Shown here one piece after another: positions 17,899 through 25,943 of a DNA stretch of 64,000 bases (position 1 is the first letter of the stretch; each line of letters starts with the position of its first letter). The stretch is from the NCBI RefSeq assembly GCF_003173615.1, contig NZ_QGNA01000004.1, positions 310,001 to 374,000 on the forward strand, given 5' to 3'. The position numbers and the translations under genes were made by a program. The stretch is from Falsiroseomonas bella (GTDB lineage: Bacteria > Pseudomonadota > Alphaproteobacteria > Acetobacterales > Acetobacteraceae). The notes under the pieces are model-generated. The model ran no database searches. It worked only from the letters and a program-made list of their open reading frames with translations, and was not told the origin of the DNA.

Positions 17899-19202
17899 TG
17901 GAAGTCTGGGAGAGCGCGGGCCTCGCCTTCGCGGCACTGTTCGGGCTGATGATGCTCGGACTGCCGATCGCCTTCGCGATGCTGGCGGTGGGCACGGCCG
18001 GGCTGTGGCTGCATGTGGGCGAACGCGCGGCCTTCGGCATCATCGGCCAGATCCCGTTCACGGCGACGATGTCCTACGAACTGTCCGTCGTGCCGATGTT
18101 CCTGCTGATGGGCGCCTTCGTGACGCGCGCCGGCATGTCGGAGGATCTCTATCGCCTCTGCCACGGCTTCCTCGGCCATCGGCGCGGCGGGCTGGCCATG
18201 GCGACTGTCGCAGCCTGCGGCGGCTTCGCGGCGGTCTCCGGTTCCTCCATCGCCACGGCGGCGACGATGGCGAAGGTTGCGATGCCGGAGATGCGGCGCT
18301 ATCGCTACAGCGACGGGCTGGCCGCTGCCTCCATCGCGGCAGGGGGCACACTCGGCATCCTGATCCCGCCCTCCGTCATCATGGTGCTGTACGGCATCGC
18401 GACGGGCACGGATATCGGCCAGCTCTTCATCGCCGGCATCGCGCCGGGCATTGTCGCGATCCTGTTCTACCTGCTCGCCGTCGCCTTCGTGGTGCGGCGC
18501 AATCCGGCGGCGGGGCCCGCTGCCGATGCGGTGCCGATGCAGGAGCGCTTCGCGCGGCTGCTGACCATCGGCCCGGTGCTGGCGCTGTTCGTGCTGATCA
18601 TCGGCGGCATCTATGCCGGCGTCTTCACGCCGACCGAGGCGGCGGGCGTCGGGGCGGCCGGCGCGCTGCTGTTCGCGCTGTGGCGACGCAGCCTGACGCC
18701 GCGTGCCTTCCTCTCCTGCCTGCTGGAGACGGTGCGCACCACGGCGAGCCTGTTCGTGGTGCTGATCGGCGCGCTGGTCTTCTCCAACTTCATGAACCTG
18801 ATCGGCCTGCCGCGCGCGCTGGAGGAGCTGGTGACGGGCGCCGGACTGTCGCCGCTTGCGGTGATCCTGCTGATCTTCGCGATCTACCTCGTGCTGGGCT
18901 GCTTCATGGAGAGCCTTTCCATGATCCTGCTGACGGTGCCGGTGCTGTTCCCGGTGGTCAGCGCGCTCGGCTTCGATCCGGTGTGGTTCGGCATCTTCGT
19001 GGTGATGGCGACCGAGCTCAGCCTGATCACGCCGCCGCTGGGGCTGAACCTGTTCGTGATCCAGGGCGTGATCCGGGACGTGAAGCTCGGCACGATCTAT
19101 CGCGGCATCGTGCCCTTCGTGGTGGCGGACATCGCGCGCGTACTGCTGATCATCGCGCTGCCCGGACTGGTGCTGTTCCTGCCGCGGCTGATGGCGGGCT
19201 GA
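17898..19202 (+). CDS. TRAP transporter large permease (DctM family)
   Basis: 434 residues, about a dozen hydrophobic segments. MLGLPIAFAMLAVGTAGL, GGFAAVSGSSIATAATMAKVA, AGGTLGILIPPSVIMVLYGI, GVFTPTEAAGVGA and TPPLGLNLFVIQG are DctM hallmarks and form the ion-coupled transport path. The frame is open 249 bases further upstream, but the ATG at 17898 overlaps the dctQ stop and gives the family length. The end overlaps the next SDR gene by one base. Confidence 0.92.
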   Translation: MEVWESAGLAFAALFGLMMLGLPIAFAMLAVGTAGLWLHVGERAAFGIIGQIPFTATMSYELSVVPMFLLMGAFVTRAGMSEDLYRLCHGFLGHRRGGLAMATVAACGGFAAVSGSSIATAATMAKVAMPEMRRYRYSDGLAAASIAAGGTLGILIPPSVIMVLYGIATGTDIGQLFIAGIAPGIVAILFYLLAVAFVVRRNPAAGPAADAVPMQERFARLLTIGPVLALFVLIIGGIYAGVFTPTEAAGVGAAGALLFALWRRSLTPRAFLSCLLETVRTTASLFVVLIGALVFSNFMNLIGLPRALEELVTGAGLSPLAVILLIFAIYLVLGCFMESLSMILLTVPVLFPVVSALGFDPVWFGIFVVMATELSLITPPLGLNLFVIQGVIRDVKLGTIYRGIVPFVVADIARVLLIIALPGLVLFLPRLMAG

Positions 19203-19936
19203 TGCGCCGCGCGCTGGTCACCGCCGCCGCATGCGGGATCGGGCTGGCCGTGGTTCGGGCGCTGCGCGATGCGGGCTGGGCTGTGGTGCTCTCCGACCTG
19301 CCGGGCGGCGAGGGCGCGGCGCGCGCGGCGGAATGCGGCGCCGATTGGGTACCGTGCGACCTGCGCAATCCGGCGCAGATCGCGGCGCTGGCCGAGGCGG
19401 CGGGCGACGTGTTCCTGCTGGTCAACAACGGCGGCATCGCCGGCCCGACCCTGCCCGTAACGGACATGCCGCCGGAGGACTGGGCGGAGGTGATGGCGGT
19501 GAACCTCACCGCGCCCTTCCTGCTCTCGCGCGCGATCCTGCCGCGCATGGCGGCGCGCGGCGAGGGCGTGATCGTCAACATGGCATCCGTCGCCGCGCGC
19601 ATCGGGCATCCGGGACGCAGCCCGTATGTCGCGTCGAAATGGGGCCTGCTTGGCTTCACGGCGACGCTCGCGCGGGAGGTCGGCGCGCAAGGCATCCGCG
19701 TGAACGCGATCCTGCCGGGATCGGTGCGCGGCGAGCGCATCGCGCGCGTGCTCTCCGCCTATGCCGAGGCGAATGCGCTGGCGCCGGAAGAGGCCGAGGC
19801 GCGCTACCTGGCGCGCCAGGCGACGGGCCGCTTCGTGGAGCCGGAGGAGATCGCGGGAACAGTGCTGTTCCTCGCCTCCGACGCCGCGCGGTCCATCACT
19901 GGCCAGTTCATCGGCGTGGATGGCGGCTTCCAGTAG
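19202..19936 (+). CDS. SDR family oxidoreductase with altered glycine motif
   Basis: 244 residues of classical short-chain dehydrogenase. Catalytic motifs are normal: VNNGG, the serine in VNMASVAAR, and YVASK. The cofactor loop is odd, reading VTAAACGIGLA where TGxxxGIG is expected, so the first glycine is replaced by alanine. The end VTGQFIGVDGG-type motif (SITGQFIGVDGGF) is standard. As the last gene of the TRAP operon (start overlaps dctM stop) it probably oxidises the imported hydroxyacid or an intermediate. Confidence 0.85.
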   Translation: MRRALVTAAACGIGLAVVRALRDAGWAVVLSDLPGGEGAARAAECGADWVPCDLRNPAQIAALAEAAGDVFLLVNNGGIAGPTLPVTDMPPEDWAEVMAVNLTAPFLLSRAILPRMAARGEGVIVNMASVAARIGHPGRSPYVASKWGLLGFTATLAREVGAQGIRVNAILPGSVRGERIARVLSAYAEANALAPEEAEARYLARQATGRFVEPEEIAGTVLFLASDAARSITGQFIGVDGGFQ

Positions 19937-19939
19937 CCG

Positions 19940-20359
19940 CTACTTCTGTTCGTTCGTCGTCTCGCCCTGCGGCACCCAACCCTTGCCCTCGCGCATCTCC
20001 TGCATGGCGCGACAGAAACCCTCGAAGGCGGGCATGCCTGCGGGCAGTCCGGCGAGGAAGGCGGCCTCCACCACCTCCTCGAAGGTCGCACCGTATTGCA
20101 TCGCGCGCTTCGACGCCCATTCGATGCCCTCGCGGTCGCCCTTCACCGCGGTGGTGATGCCGACCATCACGAGGAAGCGCGTCTTCAGGTCCAGCGCGCG
20201 GCCTTCCGCGGGACCGAAGATGACGTGGCTGGCGAGCTCGCCATAGCGGCGCAGGAATTCCGGGTTGCACTCCGCCAGCATCTCGTGCAGCGGCAGGGTG
20301 TAGCCGCGGACCGCGCGGATCTTCGCGAGTTCCGCCTCTCCTTCGGGTGTCATCGGCAT
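19940..20359 (-). CDS. Carboxymuconolactone decarboxylase-fold protein
   Basis: 139 residues of the CMD/AhpD-like helical fold, with LHEMLAECNPEFLRRYGELASHVIFGPA, LDLKTRFLVMVGITTAVKGD and a C-terminal AAFLAGLPAGMPAFEGF. The CxxC redox pair of AhpD is missing (IEWASKRAMQYGA), so peroxidase activity is unlikely and a decarboxylase or binding role is possible. The start at 20359 is chosen because AAGGAG lies nine bases upstream and overlaps the stop of the ABC ATPase gene, making it the last cistron of the importer operon. An in-frame ATG at 20401 is an alternative. Confidence 0.78.
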   Translation of the reverse strand: MPMTPEGEAELAKIRAVRGYTLPLHEMLAECNPEFLRRYGELASHVIFGPAEGRALDLKTRFLVMVGITTAVKGDREGIEWASKRAMQYGATFEEVVEAAFLAGLPAGMPAFEGFCRAMQEMREGKGWVPQGETTNEQK

Positions 20360-20375
20360 GGCGCGGTACGCTCCT

Positions 20376-21356
20376 TCAGGTGGGAATGCGGTTGCCGCCA
20401 TCGGCCATGCGAAGGCACGCGGCGCGGTGCGTTGCCTCCGCGCCCGGCACGGCCTCGAGCGGCGGCGCTGTCTCGCGGCAGCGCGGCAGGGCCACGGGGC
20501 AGCGGCTGGAAAAAAAGCAGCCGGGAGGCAGGTTGATGGGGCTCGGGATCTCGCCGGTCAGCACATGGCGCGCCAGATGCGCGCTGGGGTCGGCGGGCAA
20601 ATGCGCACTCATCAGCGCCTGTGTGTAGGGATGCGCGGGACGGTCGAAGATCTCGGCCGCCGGCGCTTCCTCCACGACGCGGCCGAGATACATCACCATC
20701 ACGCGGTCCGCCATCAGCCGCAGCGTGCCGAGGTCGTGCGTGATGAACAGCATCGCCGCACCCGTCTCCTCCTTCAGCTCCGCCAGCAGGTCCAGGATGC
20801 CGGCGCGCACGGAGAGGTCGAGCGAGGAGGTCGGCTCGTCCAGCACGATCAGCTTCGGCCGCGTGGCGATGGCGCGCGCGATGCAGACGCGCTGCTGCTG
20901 CCCGCCGGAGAGCTCGCCCGGATAGCGATCGAGCATCGCGGAGGGGAGGCGCACGCGCAGCCCCAGCCGTTCGGCCTCCGCGCGGCGCTCCGCCGAGGAA
21001 AGCGGCGTGTGGAGCGCCAGCAGCTCCTCAATCAGGCTGCGCGCGGTCATGCGCGGATTCAGCGCGCTCCAGGGGTCCTGGAAGACCATCTGCATGCCGG
21101 CGCGCAGCTTGCGGCACCGCGCCTCGGACCAGTCGGTGATGTCGTGGCCGTCGAACACCACGCGGCCCGCGCTCGGCGCGATGAGGCGCAGCACGCATCG
21201 GCCGAGGGTGGACTTGCCGGAACCGCTCTCGCCCACCAAGCCGAGTGTCTCGCCGGCAGCGAGGGAGAAGGAGACATCGTTCACGGCAGTCAGCACACCG
21301 CCGGGCACGGGAAAGCGCTTGGAGAGGTTGCGCACCTCCAGCACCGGCGGGGTCAT
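20376..21356 (-). CDS. Dipeptide/oligopeptide-type ABC transporter ATPase (OppF-like)
   Basis: 326 residues. Walker A GESGSGKSTLGR, the Q-loop VFQDPWSALNPRMT, signature LSGGQQQRVCIARAIA and Walker B LIVLDEPTSSLD are intact. The C-terminal oligo_HPY segment (FFSSRCPVALPRCRE) marks the Opp/Dpp subfamily. It powers uptake together with the adjacent second ATPase. The start at 21356 overlaps the upstream stop (ATGA); the longer open frame to 21455 is shadow. Confidence 0.92.
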   Translation of the reverse strand: MTPPVLEVRNLSKRFPVPGGVLTAVNDVSFSLAAGETLGLVGESGSGKSTLGRCVLRLIAPSAGRVVFDGHDITDWSEARCRKLRAGMQMVFQDPWSALNPRMTARSLIEELLALHTPLSSAERRAEAERLGLRVRLPSAMLDRYPGELSGGQQQRVCIARAIATRPKLIVLDEPTSSLDLSVRAGILDLLAELKEETGAAMLFITHDLGTLRLMADRVMVMYLGRVVEEAPAAEIFDRPAHPYTQALMSAHLPADPSAHLARHVLTGEIPSPINLPPGCFFSSRCPVALPRCRETAPPLEAVPGAEATHRAACLRMADGGNRIPT

Positions 21357-22336
21357 GCTGCGATCGTCCCGGCGAAGTGGCAGCGCGCGGCATGGCCGCC
21401 CTGCAGCGCGACATCGGGGGGCGGTGTCGCGCAGCGTGCTTCGGCGCGCGGACAACGGTCGCGATACAGGCAGCCTTCCGGCAATGCGTAGAGATTGGGC
21501 GGCGAGCCGGAAGGGCGCCGCGCCCGCAGTTGCAATCGCTCCGGCGTCGCGGCGATCAGCGCCTGTGTGTAGGGATGCGCGGGCGCGGCGAAGATCGGGC
21601 CGACCGGCCCGTGCTCCACCACCTGGCCGGCGAACATCACCGCCGCCTCGTCGCAGTAATGCGCGACCACCCCGAGGTCATGCGTGATGATCACGGCGCC
21701 GATGCCGCGCGCGCGGGCGAGCCCGCGCAGCAGGTCCAGGATCTGCGCCTGCACCGTCACGTCGAGGCCCGTGGTCGGCTCGTCCGCCACCAGCAGCGTC
21801 GGCTCGTTCACCAGCGCCAGCGCGATCAGCACGCGCTGCGCCATGCCGCCGGAAAGCTCATGCGGCCACGCGCGCAGGCGGCGCTCCGGATCGGGGATGC
21901 CGACCGCGGCCAGCATCTCCGCCGCGCGCGCCTGCGCGGCCGCTTCCGACAGGCCGGGCCGGTGCGCGCGCTGCACGCGGGCAAGCTGCGCGCCGATGCG
22001 CGCGAGCGGATCGAGCGAGGTCTTGGGCGATTGCACGACAAGCCCGATGCGTGCGCCGCGTAGGGCGTTCAATTCGTTCGGAGGCAGGGCGAGCAGGTCG
22101 CGCCCCTCGAACAGCGCCTGCCCGGCGACGACGCGCGCAGGCGGCTTCAGCAGGCCGAGGACCGAGAGCGCGGTGAGCGACTTGCCCGCGCCGGTTTCGC
22201 CGACGAGGCCGAGGATGCGGCCCGGCGCCAGGCTGAAGGAGACGCCGTTCAGCGCGCGTGCGACGCGCACGCGATTGTCCAGGTCCCGCGCGATGAAGTG
22301 GGTGTGGAGGTCACGCACCTCCAGCAGCGGTGTCAC
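21353..22336 (-). CDS. Dipeptide/oligopeptide-type ABC transporter ATPase (OppD-like)
   Basis: 327 residues. Walker A GETGAGKSLTAL, VVQSPKTSLDPL, signature LSGGMAQRVLIALAL and Walker B LLVADEPTTGLD are present, with the C-terminal LPEGCLYRDRCPRAEARC peptide-transporter extension. The GTG start at 22336 overlaps the permease stop (GTGA); the open frame to 22498 is not conserved. It is one of the paired ATPases of the importer encoded from 25841 leftwards. Confidence 0.92.
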   Translation of the reverse strand: MTPLLEVRDLHTHFIARDLDNRVRVARALNGVSFSLAPGRILGLVGETGAGKSLTALSVLGLLKPPARVVAGQALFEGRDLLALPPNELNALRGARIGLVVQSPKTSLDPLARIGAQLARVQRAHRPGLSEAAAQARAAEMLAAVGIPDPERRLRAWPHELSGGMAQRVLIALALVNEPTLLVADEPTTGLDVTVQAQILDLLRGLARARGIGAVIITHDLGVVAHYCDEAAVMFAGQVVEHGPVGPIFAAPAHPYTQALIAATPERLQLRARRPSGSPPNLYALPEGCLYRDRCPRAEARCATPPPDVALQGGHAARCHFAGTIAA

Positions 22337-23229
22337 CGCGCGGCTGCCTTCCGGCGCGGATCCAGCAGGTCGGAGAGCCCGTCGCCCAGCATGTTGAGGC
22401 CGAGCACCATCAGGATCAGCGCCGTGCCCGGGAAGACGGCGACCCACCACTCGCCGGTCACCATGTATTCCGCGCCCTGGCGGATCATCGCGCCCCATTC
22501 CGGCGTCGGCGGCTGGATGCCCACGCCGAGGAAGGCGAGGGTGGCGCTGATCCGCACCGCCCAGGCGGCGCGCACCGCCGTCTGCGCCATTGCGCCGCGC
22601 AGGGCGTTCGGCAGGATGTGCCGGAACAGGATCCGGTGAGTCGGGTTGCCGGCCGCCACGGCCGATTCCACGAAGGTGCCGCCGCGCAGCGCCAGCACCT
22701 CTGCGCGCACCAGCCGCGCATAGACCGGGCTGTCCAGCAGCCCCAGCACCAGCACGACGTTCAGCAGCGATGGCCCCGCCGCGGCGACGACCGCCAGCGC
22801 CAGGATGATGGAGGGAAAGACGCGCAACGCATCGAAACCGCGCATCACGATCTCATCCGCCCAGCCACCGCGCCAGCCGGTCCAGAGGCCCACCGGCACC
22901 CCGACCAGCAGCCCCACAATGACTACCGGGATCGCGATGCCGAAGGCGTAGAGCGAGCCGTGGATCACGCGGCTCAGCACGTCCATGCCGTTGCCGTCCG
23001 TGCCAAACCACGCGCCGGCCTGCGGTGGCTGCAGCACGCGCGCGGCATTGGCGGCGACCGGGTCCTGCGGCGAGATCCACGGCGCGAAGACCGCCATGAT
23101 GGCGAAGGCCAGGATGATCGCCGCGCCGATCGCGAGCGTGGGGGAGCGGCGCGCGATACCGGCCAGCCGCGCGGCGATGCGCACGGGCAGCGACGGTGCT
23201 GCGGGCGGGGCAAGCGCCAGGTCGCTCAT
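22333..23229 (-). CDS. Dipeptide/oligopeptide-type ABC permease (DppC-like)
   Basis: 298 residues, about six membrane helices, starting MSDLALAPPAAPS. The OppC_N-type first helix precedes WFGTDGNGMDVLSRVIHGSLYAF-like sequence typical of DppC. The coupling loop ESAVAAGNPTHRILFRHILPNAL is the EAA motif that contacts the ATPase. The start at 23229 overlaps the DppB-like stop (ATGA). Confidence 0.9.
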   Translation of the reverse strand: MSDLALAPPAAPSLPVRIAARLAGIARRSPTLAIGAAIILAFAIMAVFAPWISPQDPVAANAARVLQPPQAGAWFGTDGNGMDVLSRVIHGSLYAFGIAIPVVIVGLLVGVPVGLWTGWRGGWADEIVMRGFDALRVFPSIILALAVVAAAGPSLLNVVLVLGLLDSPVYARLVRAEVLALRGGTFVESAVAAGNPTHRILFRHILPNALRGAMAQTAVRAAWAVRISATLAFLGVGIQPPTPEWGAMIRQGAEYMVTGEWWVAVFPGTALILMVLGLNMLGDGLSDLLDPRRKAAAR

Positions 23230-24251
23230 GCGCGCGCAGCCGCCCTGGGTTCCAACAGCATCACGGCGAGGTCCACCACCAGGAAGACCAGCACCGAGAA
23301 GAGGGCGAGCATCAGCACATAGCCCTGCACCACCGCGAAATCGCCCTGGATGATGGCGGTGAGGCCGAACTGCCCGACGCCGCCCCAGGCGAAGACGTAT
23401 TCGATCAGCGCCGTGGTGCCGATCAGCCCGGCGAGCTCGGTGCCGACGAAGGTGACCACCGGCACCATGCTGTTGCGCAGCACCATCCGCCGCATGTCCT
23501 GCGCCGGAAGACCCTGAGCGCGCGCATAGCGGACATAGTCGCTCGACAGCACCTCGAGCGCGATCGCGCGGGTCTGCTTGATGATCGGCGCGGCGGAGAT
23601 GATGGCGATGCAGGCGACCGGCAGGACGAGTTGCGCCGCGGCGGAGCGCGCGGCCTCCATCCTGCCCTGCAGCAGCGCATCCCACATGTAGCTGCCGGTG
23701 ATGCGATCCGGCGGGTCCACCATCAGGCTGATGCGGCCCATGCCGGGCGGCGCCCAGTCCAGCAGGTAGAAGAATACGAAGAGTGCCATCAGCGCGAGCC
23801 AGTAGGTCGGCGTGGAAAAGCCGAGCAGCGAGAGGAAGCGGCTGACCTGGTCGAAGGCGCCGTCGGGCTTCTGCGCAGCCTTCAGACCGACGGGGATGCC
23901 AACCAGCGCGCCGATGCCGACGCCGTAGAGCAGCAATTCCAGTGTGGCCGGCATGCGGTCCAGCAGCTCGGTCAGCACGGGGCGGTTGCTGATCCAGGAC
24001 CGGCCGAGATCGCCCTGCAGCACATTGCCGAGCCAGACGGCAAACTGGGCCCAGAGCGGCTGGTCCAGCGCCAGCGTGGTGCGGACCATCTCGATCTCCG
24101 CGGCCGTGGCGGTTGGGCCGGCGAGCATCGCCACCGGGTCCTGCCCGCCCAGCCGCACCAGCATGAAGCAGAGGAAGGAGACGACGACCAGCAGCGGCAC
24201 GAGCAGCAGTGCGCGGCGCGCGAGGAAGCGCCCGATCGCCGCCGCGCCCAT
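23226..24251 (-). CDS. Dipeptide/oligopeptide-type ABC permease (DppB-like)
   Basis: 341 residues with a leading helix (RRALLLVPLLVVVSFLCFMLV), the periplasmic loop LGNVLQGDLGRSWISNRPV and five more helices. The coupling motif YVRYARAQGLPAQDMRRMVLRNSMVPVV-like region is typical of DppB. It forms the membrane channel with the DppC-like partner. The gap to the binding protein gene upstream is only three bases. Confidence 0.9.
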   Translation of the reverse strand: MGAAAIGRFLARRALLLVPLLVVVSFLCFMLVRLGGQDPVAMLAGPTATAAEIEMVRTTLALDQPLWAQFAVWLGNVLQGDLGRSWISNRPVLTELLDRMPATLELLLYGVGIGALVGIPVGLKAAQKPDGAFDQVSRFLSLLGFSTPTYWLALMALFVFFYLLDWAPPGMGRISLMVDPPDRITGSYMWDALLQGRMEAARSAAAQLVLPVACIAIISAAPIIKQTRAIALEVLSSDYVRYARAQGLPAQDMRRMVLRNSMVPVVTFVGTELAGLIGTTALIEYVFAWGGVGQFGLTAIIQGDFAVVQGYVLMLALFSVLVFLVVDLAVMLLEPRAAARA

Positions 24252-24254
24252 GGA

Positions 24255-25841
24255 TCAGCCGACCTTCAGGTCGACCCAGCGCTCATGCTCGTCCGGGTGC
24301 GGGACCCAGCCGGAGATGTTGGGCGCCATGGCTTCGAAGGTCTGCGGATAGACGGTGAGGATCCAGGGTGCGTCCTCCATCCAGATCCGCTGCGCCTCCT
24401 TCACCGCCTGGGTCTGCACCGCGCGATCCGGGCTTGTGGCCGCGCGCTGCACCAGCGCATCGAAGGCGGGGTTCGCGTATTTCGCGCGGTTCGACACGCC
24501 GGTGGAGCTTGCCATCAGCGCGAGGGCATAGACCGGATCGAGCACGATCGGCCCGTCCTCGAAGGTGAAGAGCGGCATGTCCTGCCGCGCCGGGGCGCCG
24601 CGGGCGCGCAGGTCCGATCCGGTGATGCGCTGCGGCTTGCAGGTGATGCCGACCGCCTTGAGCTGGTCCGCGATCTGCACCGCCATCGGCTCCTCCCACC
24701 ACCAGATGTTGGAGAAGAGCAGTTCCACCTCGAAGCCGTTCGGGTGCCCGGCCTCCGCCAGCAGGGCTCGGGCGCGCTCCGGGTTGTGGTCATAGGCGAA
24801 GAAGGAGGGGTCGTAGTCGCGCACGATGGGCGGTACGATGCTGCGCGCGATCTCGCCGGTGCCGAGCATCACGCCCTGCTTGATCGCCTCCTTGTTGACC
24901 GCGAAGTTCATCGCGCGGCGCACGCGCACGTCGTCGAAGGGCTTCATCGCCGTGTTCATGCGGACGCTGGCCATGGCACGGCCCGCCTGGTCCTGCACCT
25001 TCACGCGGCGGTCGCGCTGCATGTCCAGCACCTGCTGCACCGTCGGCCGGTCGATCCACTGCACCTGGCCGCTGCGCAGCAGCGTCGTGCGCGACGCGCC
25101 GGAGGGCACGGCGCGATAGATCACCCGCTCGAAATGCGGTCGGCCGCGGAAGTAGTTCGGGTTGGAGACGAATTCCGCCTGCTCCCCGGGCCGGACGCTG
25201 CGCAGGTGATAGGCGCCGAAGCCCGCGGTGTTGTTCTCCATCCAGCGCAGGCCCCAGGGATCCTCGGCCGTCGCGTGCTTCTTCACCTCCGTGCTGTCGT
25301 AGATGCCGGGCACGTAGAGCGTCAGCGCGGCGAGCAGGATCGAGGAGGGCGCGCTGAGGGTGAACTCCACCTCCCGACGCGACAGCGCCTTCACGGCCGT
25401 GACGTTGGAGACACTGGCGATGAAGGCGCCGGTGCGGCGCTGCGCGAAGCTCTTCGCCCAGGACCATTCGACATCGGCGGCGGTGAGCTCGTTGCCGTAG
25501 GGGCTCTTCACGCCCTCGCGCAAGGTGAAGACATAGCGCAGTCCGTCATCGGACACCGTCCATTTCTCGGCGAGATGGCCTTCGATCTCGGACGGGTCCA
25601 GGTAGGTGCGGTCGCCGCGCTGCACGCGCCCGTAGCGCGTGAGGCCCTCATAGACCTGCACCACGGTCTCCTGCGTGCCGGGGCGCAGCGCGTCTCCGTC
25701 GAAGCCTTCCGGCGTGCCGGGGGCTGCGAGCAGCAGCGTGCGGCCGGCGCCCTGGGCCAGCGCGCCTTCGCTGGTCAGCTGCAGATAGGCCGGCAGGGCG
25801 AAGGCCCCGGCGCCGGCGAGCAAGACGTCCCTGCGCTTCAT
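24255..25841 (-). CDS. ABC transporter substrate-binding protein, family 5 (peptide/opine/nickel type)
   Basis: 528 residues of SBP_bac_5. The N-terminus MKRRDVLLAGAGAFALPA has a twin-arginine-like signal. Conserved elements are AEKWTVSDDGLRYVFTLREGVKSP, NELTAADVEWSWAKS and the C-terminal INIWWWEEPMAVQIADQLKAVGI-like lobe. It is the first gene of the importer operon. The same frame stays open for 2.2 kb further upstream, but that part is antisense to the gene at 25944. The ligand cannot be read; peptides, opines or cyclic amides are all possible. Confidence 0.88.
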   Translation of the reverse strand: MKRRDVLLAGAGAFALPAYLQLTSEGALAQGAGRTLLLAAPGTPEGFDGDALRPGTQETVVQVYEGLTRYGRVQRGDRTYLDPSEIEGHLAEKWTVSDDGLRYVFTLREGVKSPYGNELTAADVEWSWAKSFAQRRTGAFIASVSNVTAVKALSRREVEFTLSAPSSILLAALTLYVPGIYDSTEVKKHATAEDPWGLRWMENNTAGFGAYHLRSVRPGEQAEFVSNPNYFRGRPHFERVIYRAVPSGASRTTLLRSGQVQWIDRPTVQQVLDMQRDRRVKVQDQAGRAMASVRMNTAMKPFDDVRVRRAMNFAVNKEAIKQGVMLGTGEIARSIVPPIVRDYDPSFFAYDHNPERARALLAEAGHPNGFEVELLFSNIWWWEEPMAVQIADQLKAVGITCKPQRITGSDLRARGAPARQDMPLFTFEDGPIVLDPVYALALMASSTGVSNRAKYANPAFDALVQRAATSPDRAVQTQAVKEAQRIWMEDAPWILTVYPQTFEAMAPNISGWVPHPDEHERWVDLKVG

Positions 25842-25880
25842 CGTTCCCGTCTCCCGCTTGCGGCCCGCGCTGCGCGCGAT

Positions 25881-25890
25881 TGTCCGGACA
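25881..25890. promoter_or_regulatory. Palindrome in the divergent promoter of the importer and hydantoinase operons
   Basis: TGTCCGGACA is a perfect ten-base palindrome inside a 102-base divergent intergenic region, 39 bases upstream of the binding protein start. It suits a dimeric repressor such as a GntR-type protein controlling both operons. No regulator gene is adjacent, so the assignment is only structural. Confidence 0.35.
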
Positions 25891-25943
25891 TCTACGGTTG
25901 CCTTCATGCGCCGCCGCGTCAAGACTGCGGCCAGAGGTGACGG

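Noticed and set aside
23196-25940. 914-residue open frame on the plus strand opposite the importer genes
   Set aside because: No recognisable domains, rich in His, Arg, Gln and Asp as expected for the complement of high-GC coding DNA. The opposite strand carries clear ABC transporter genes.
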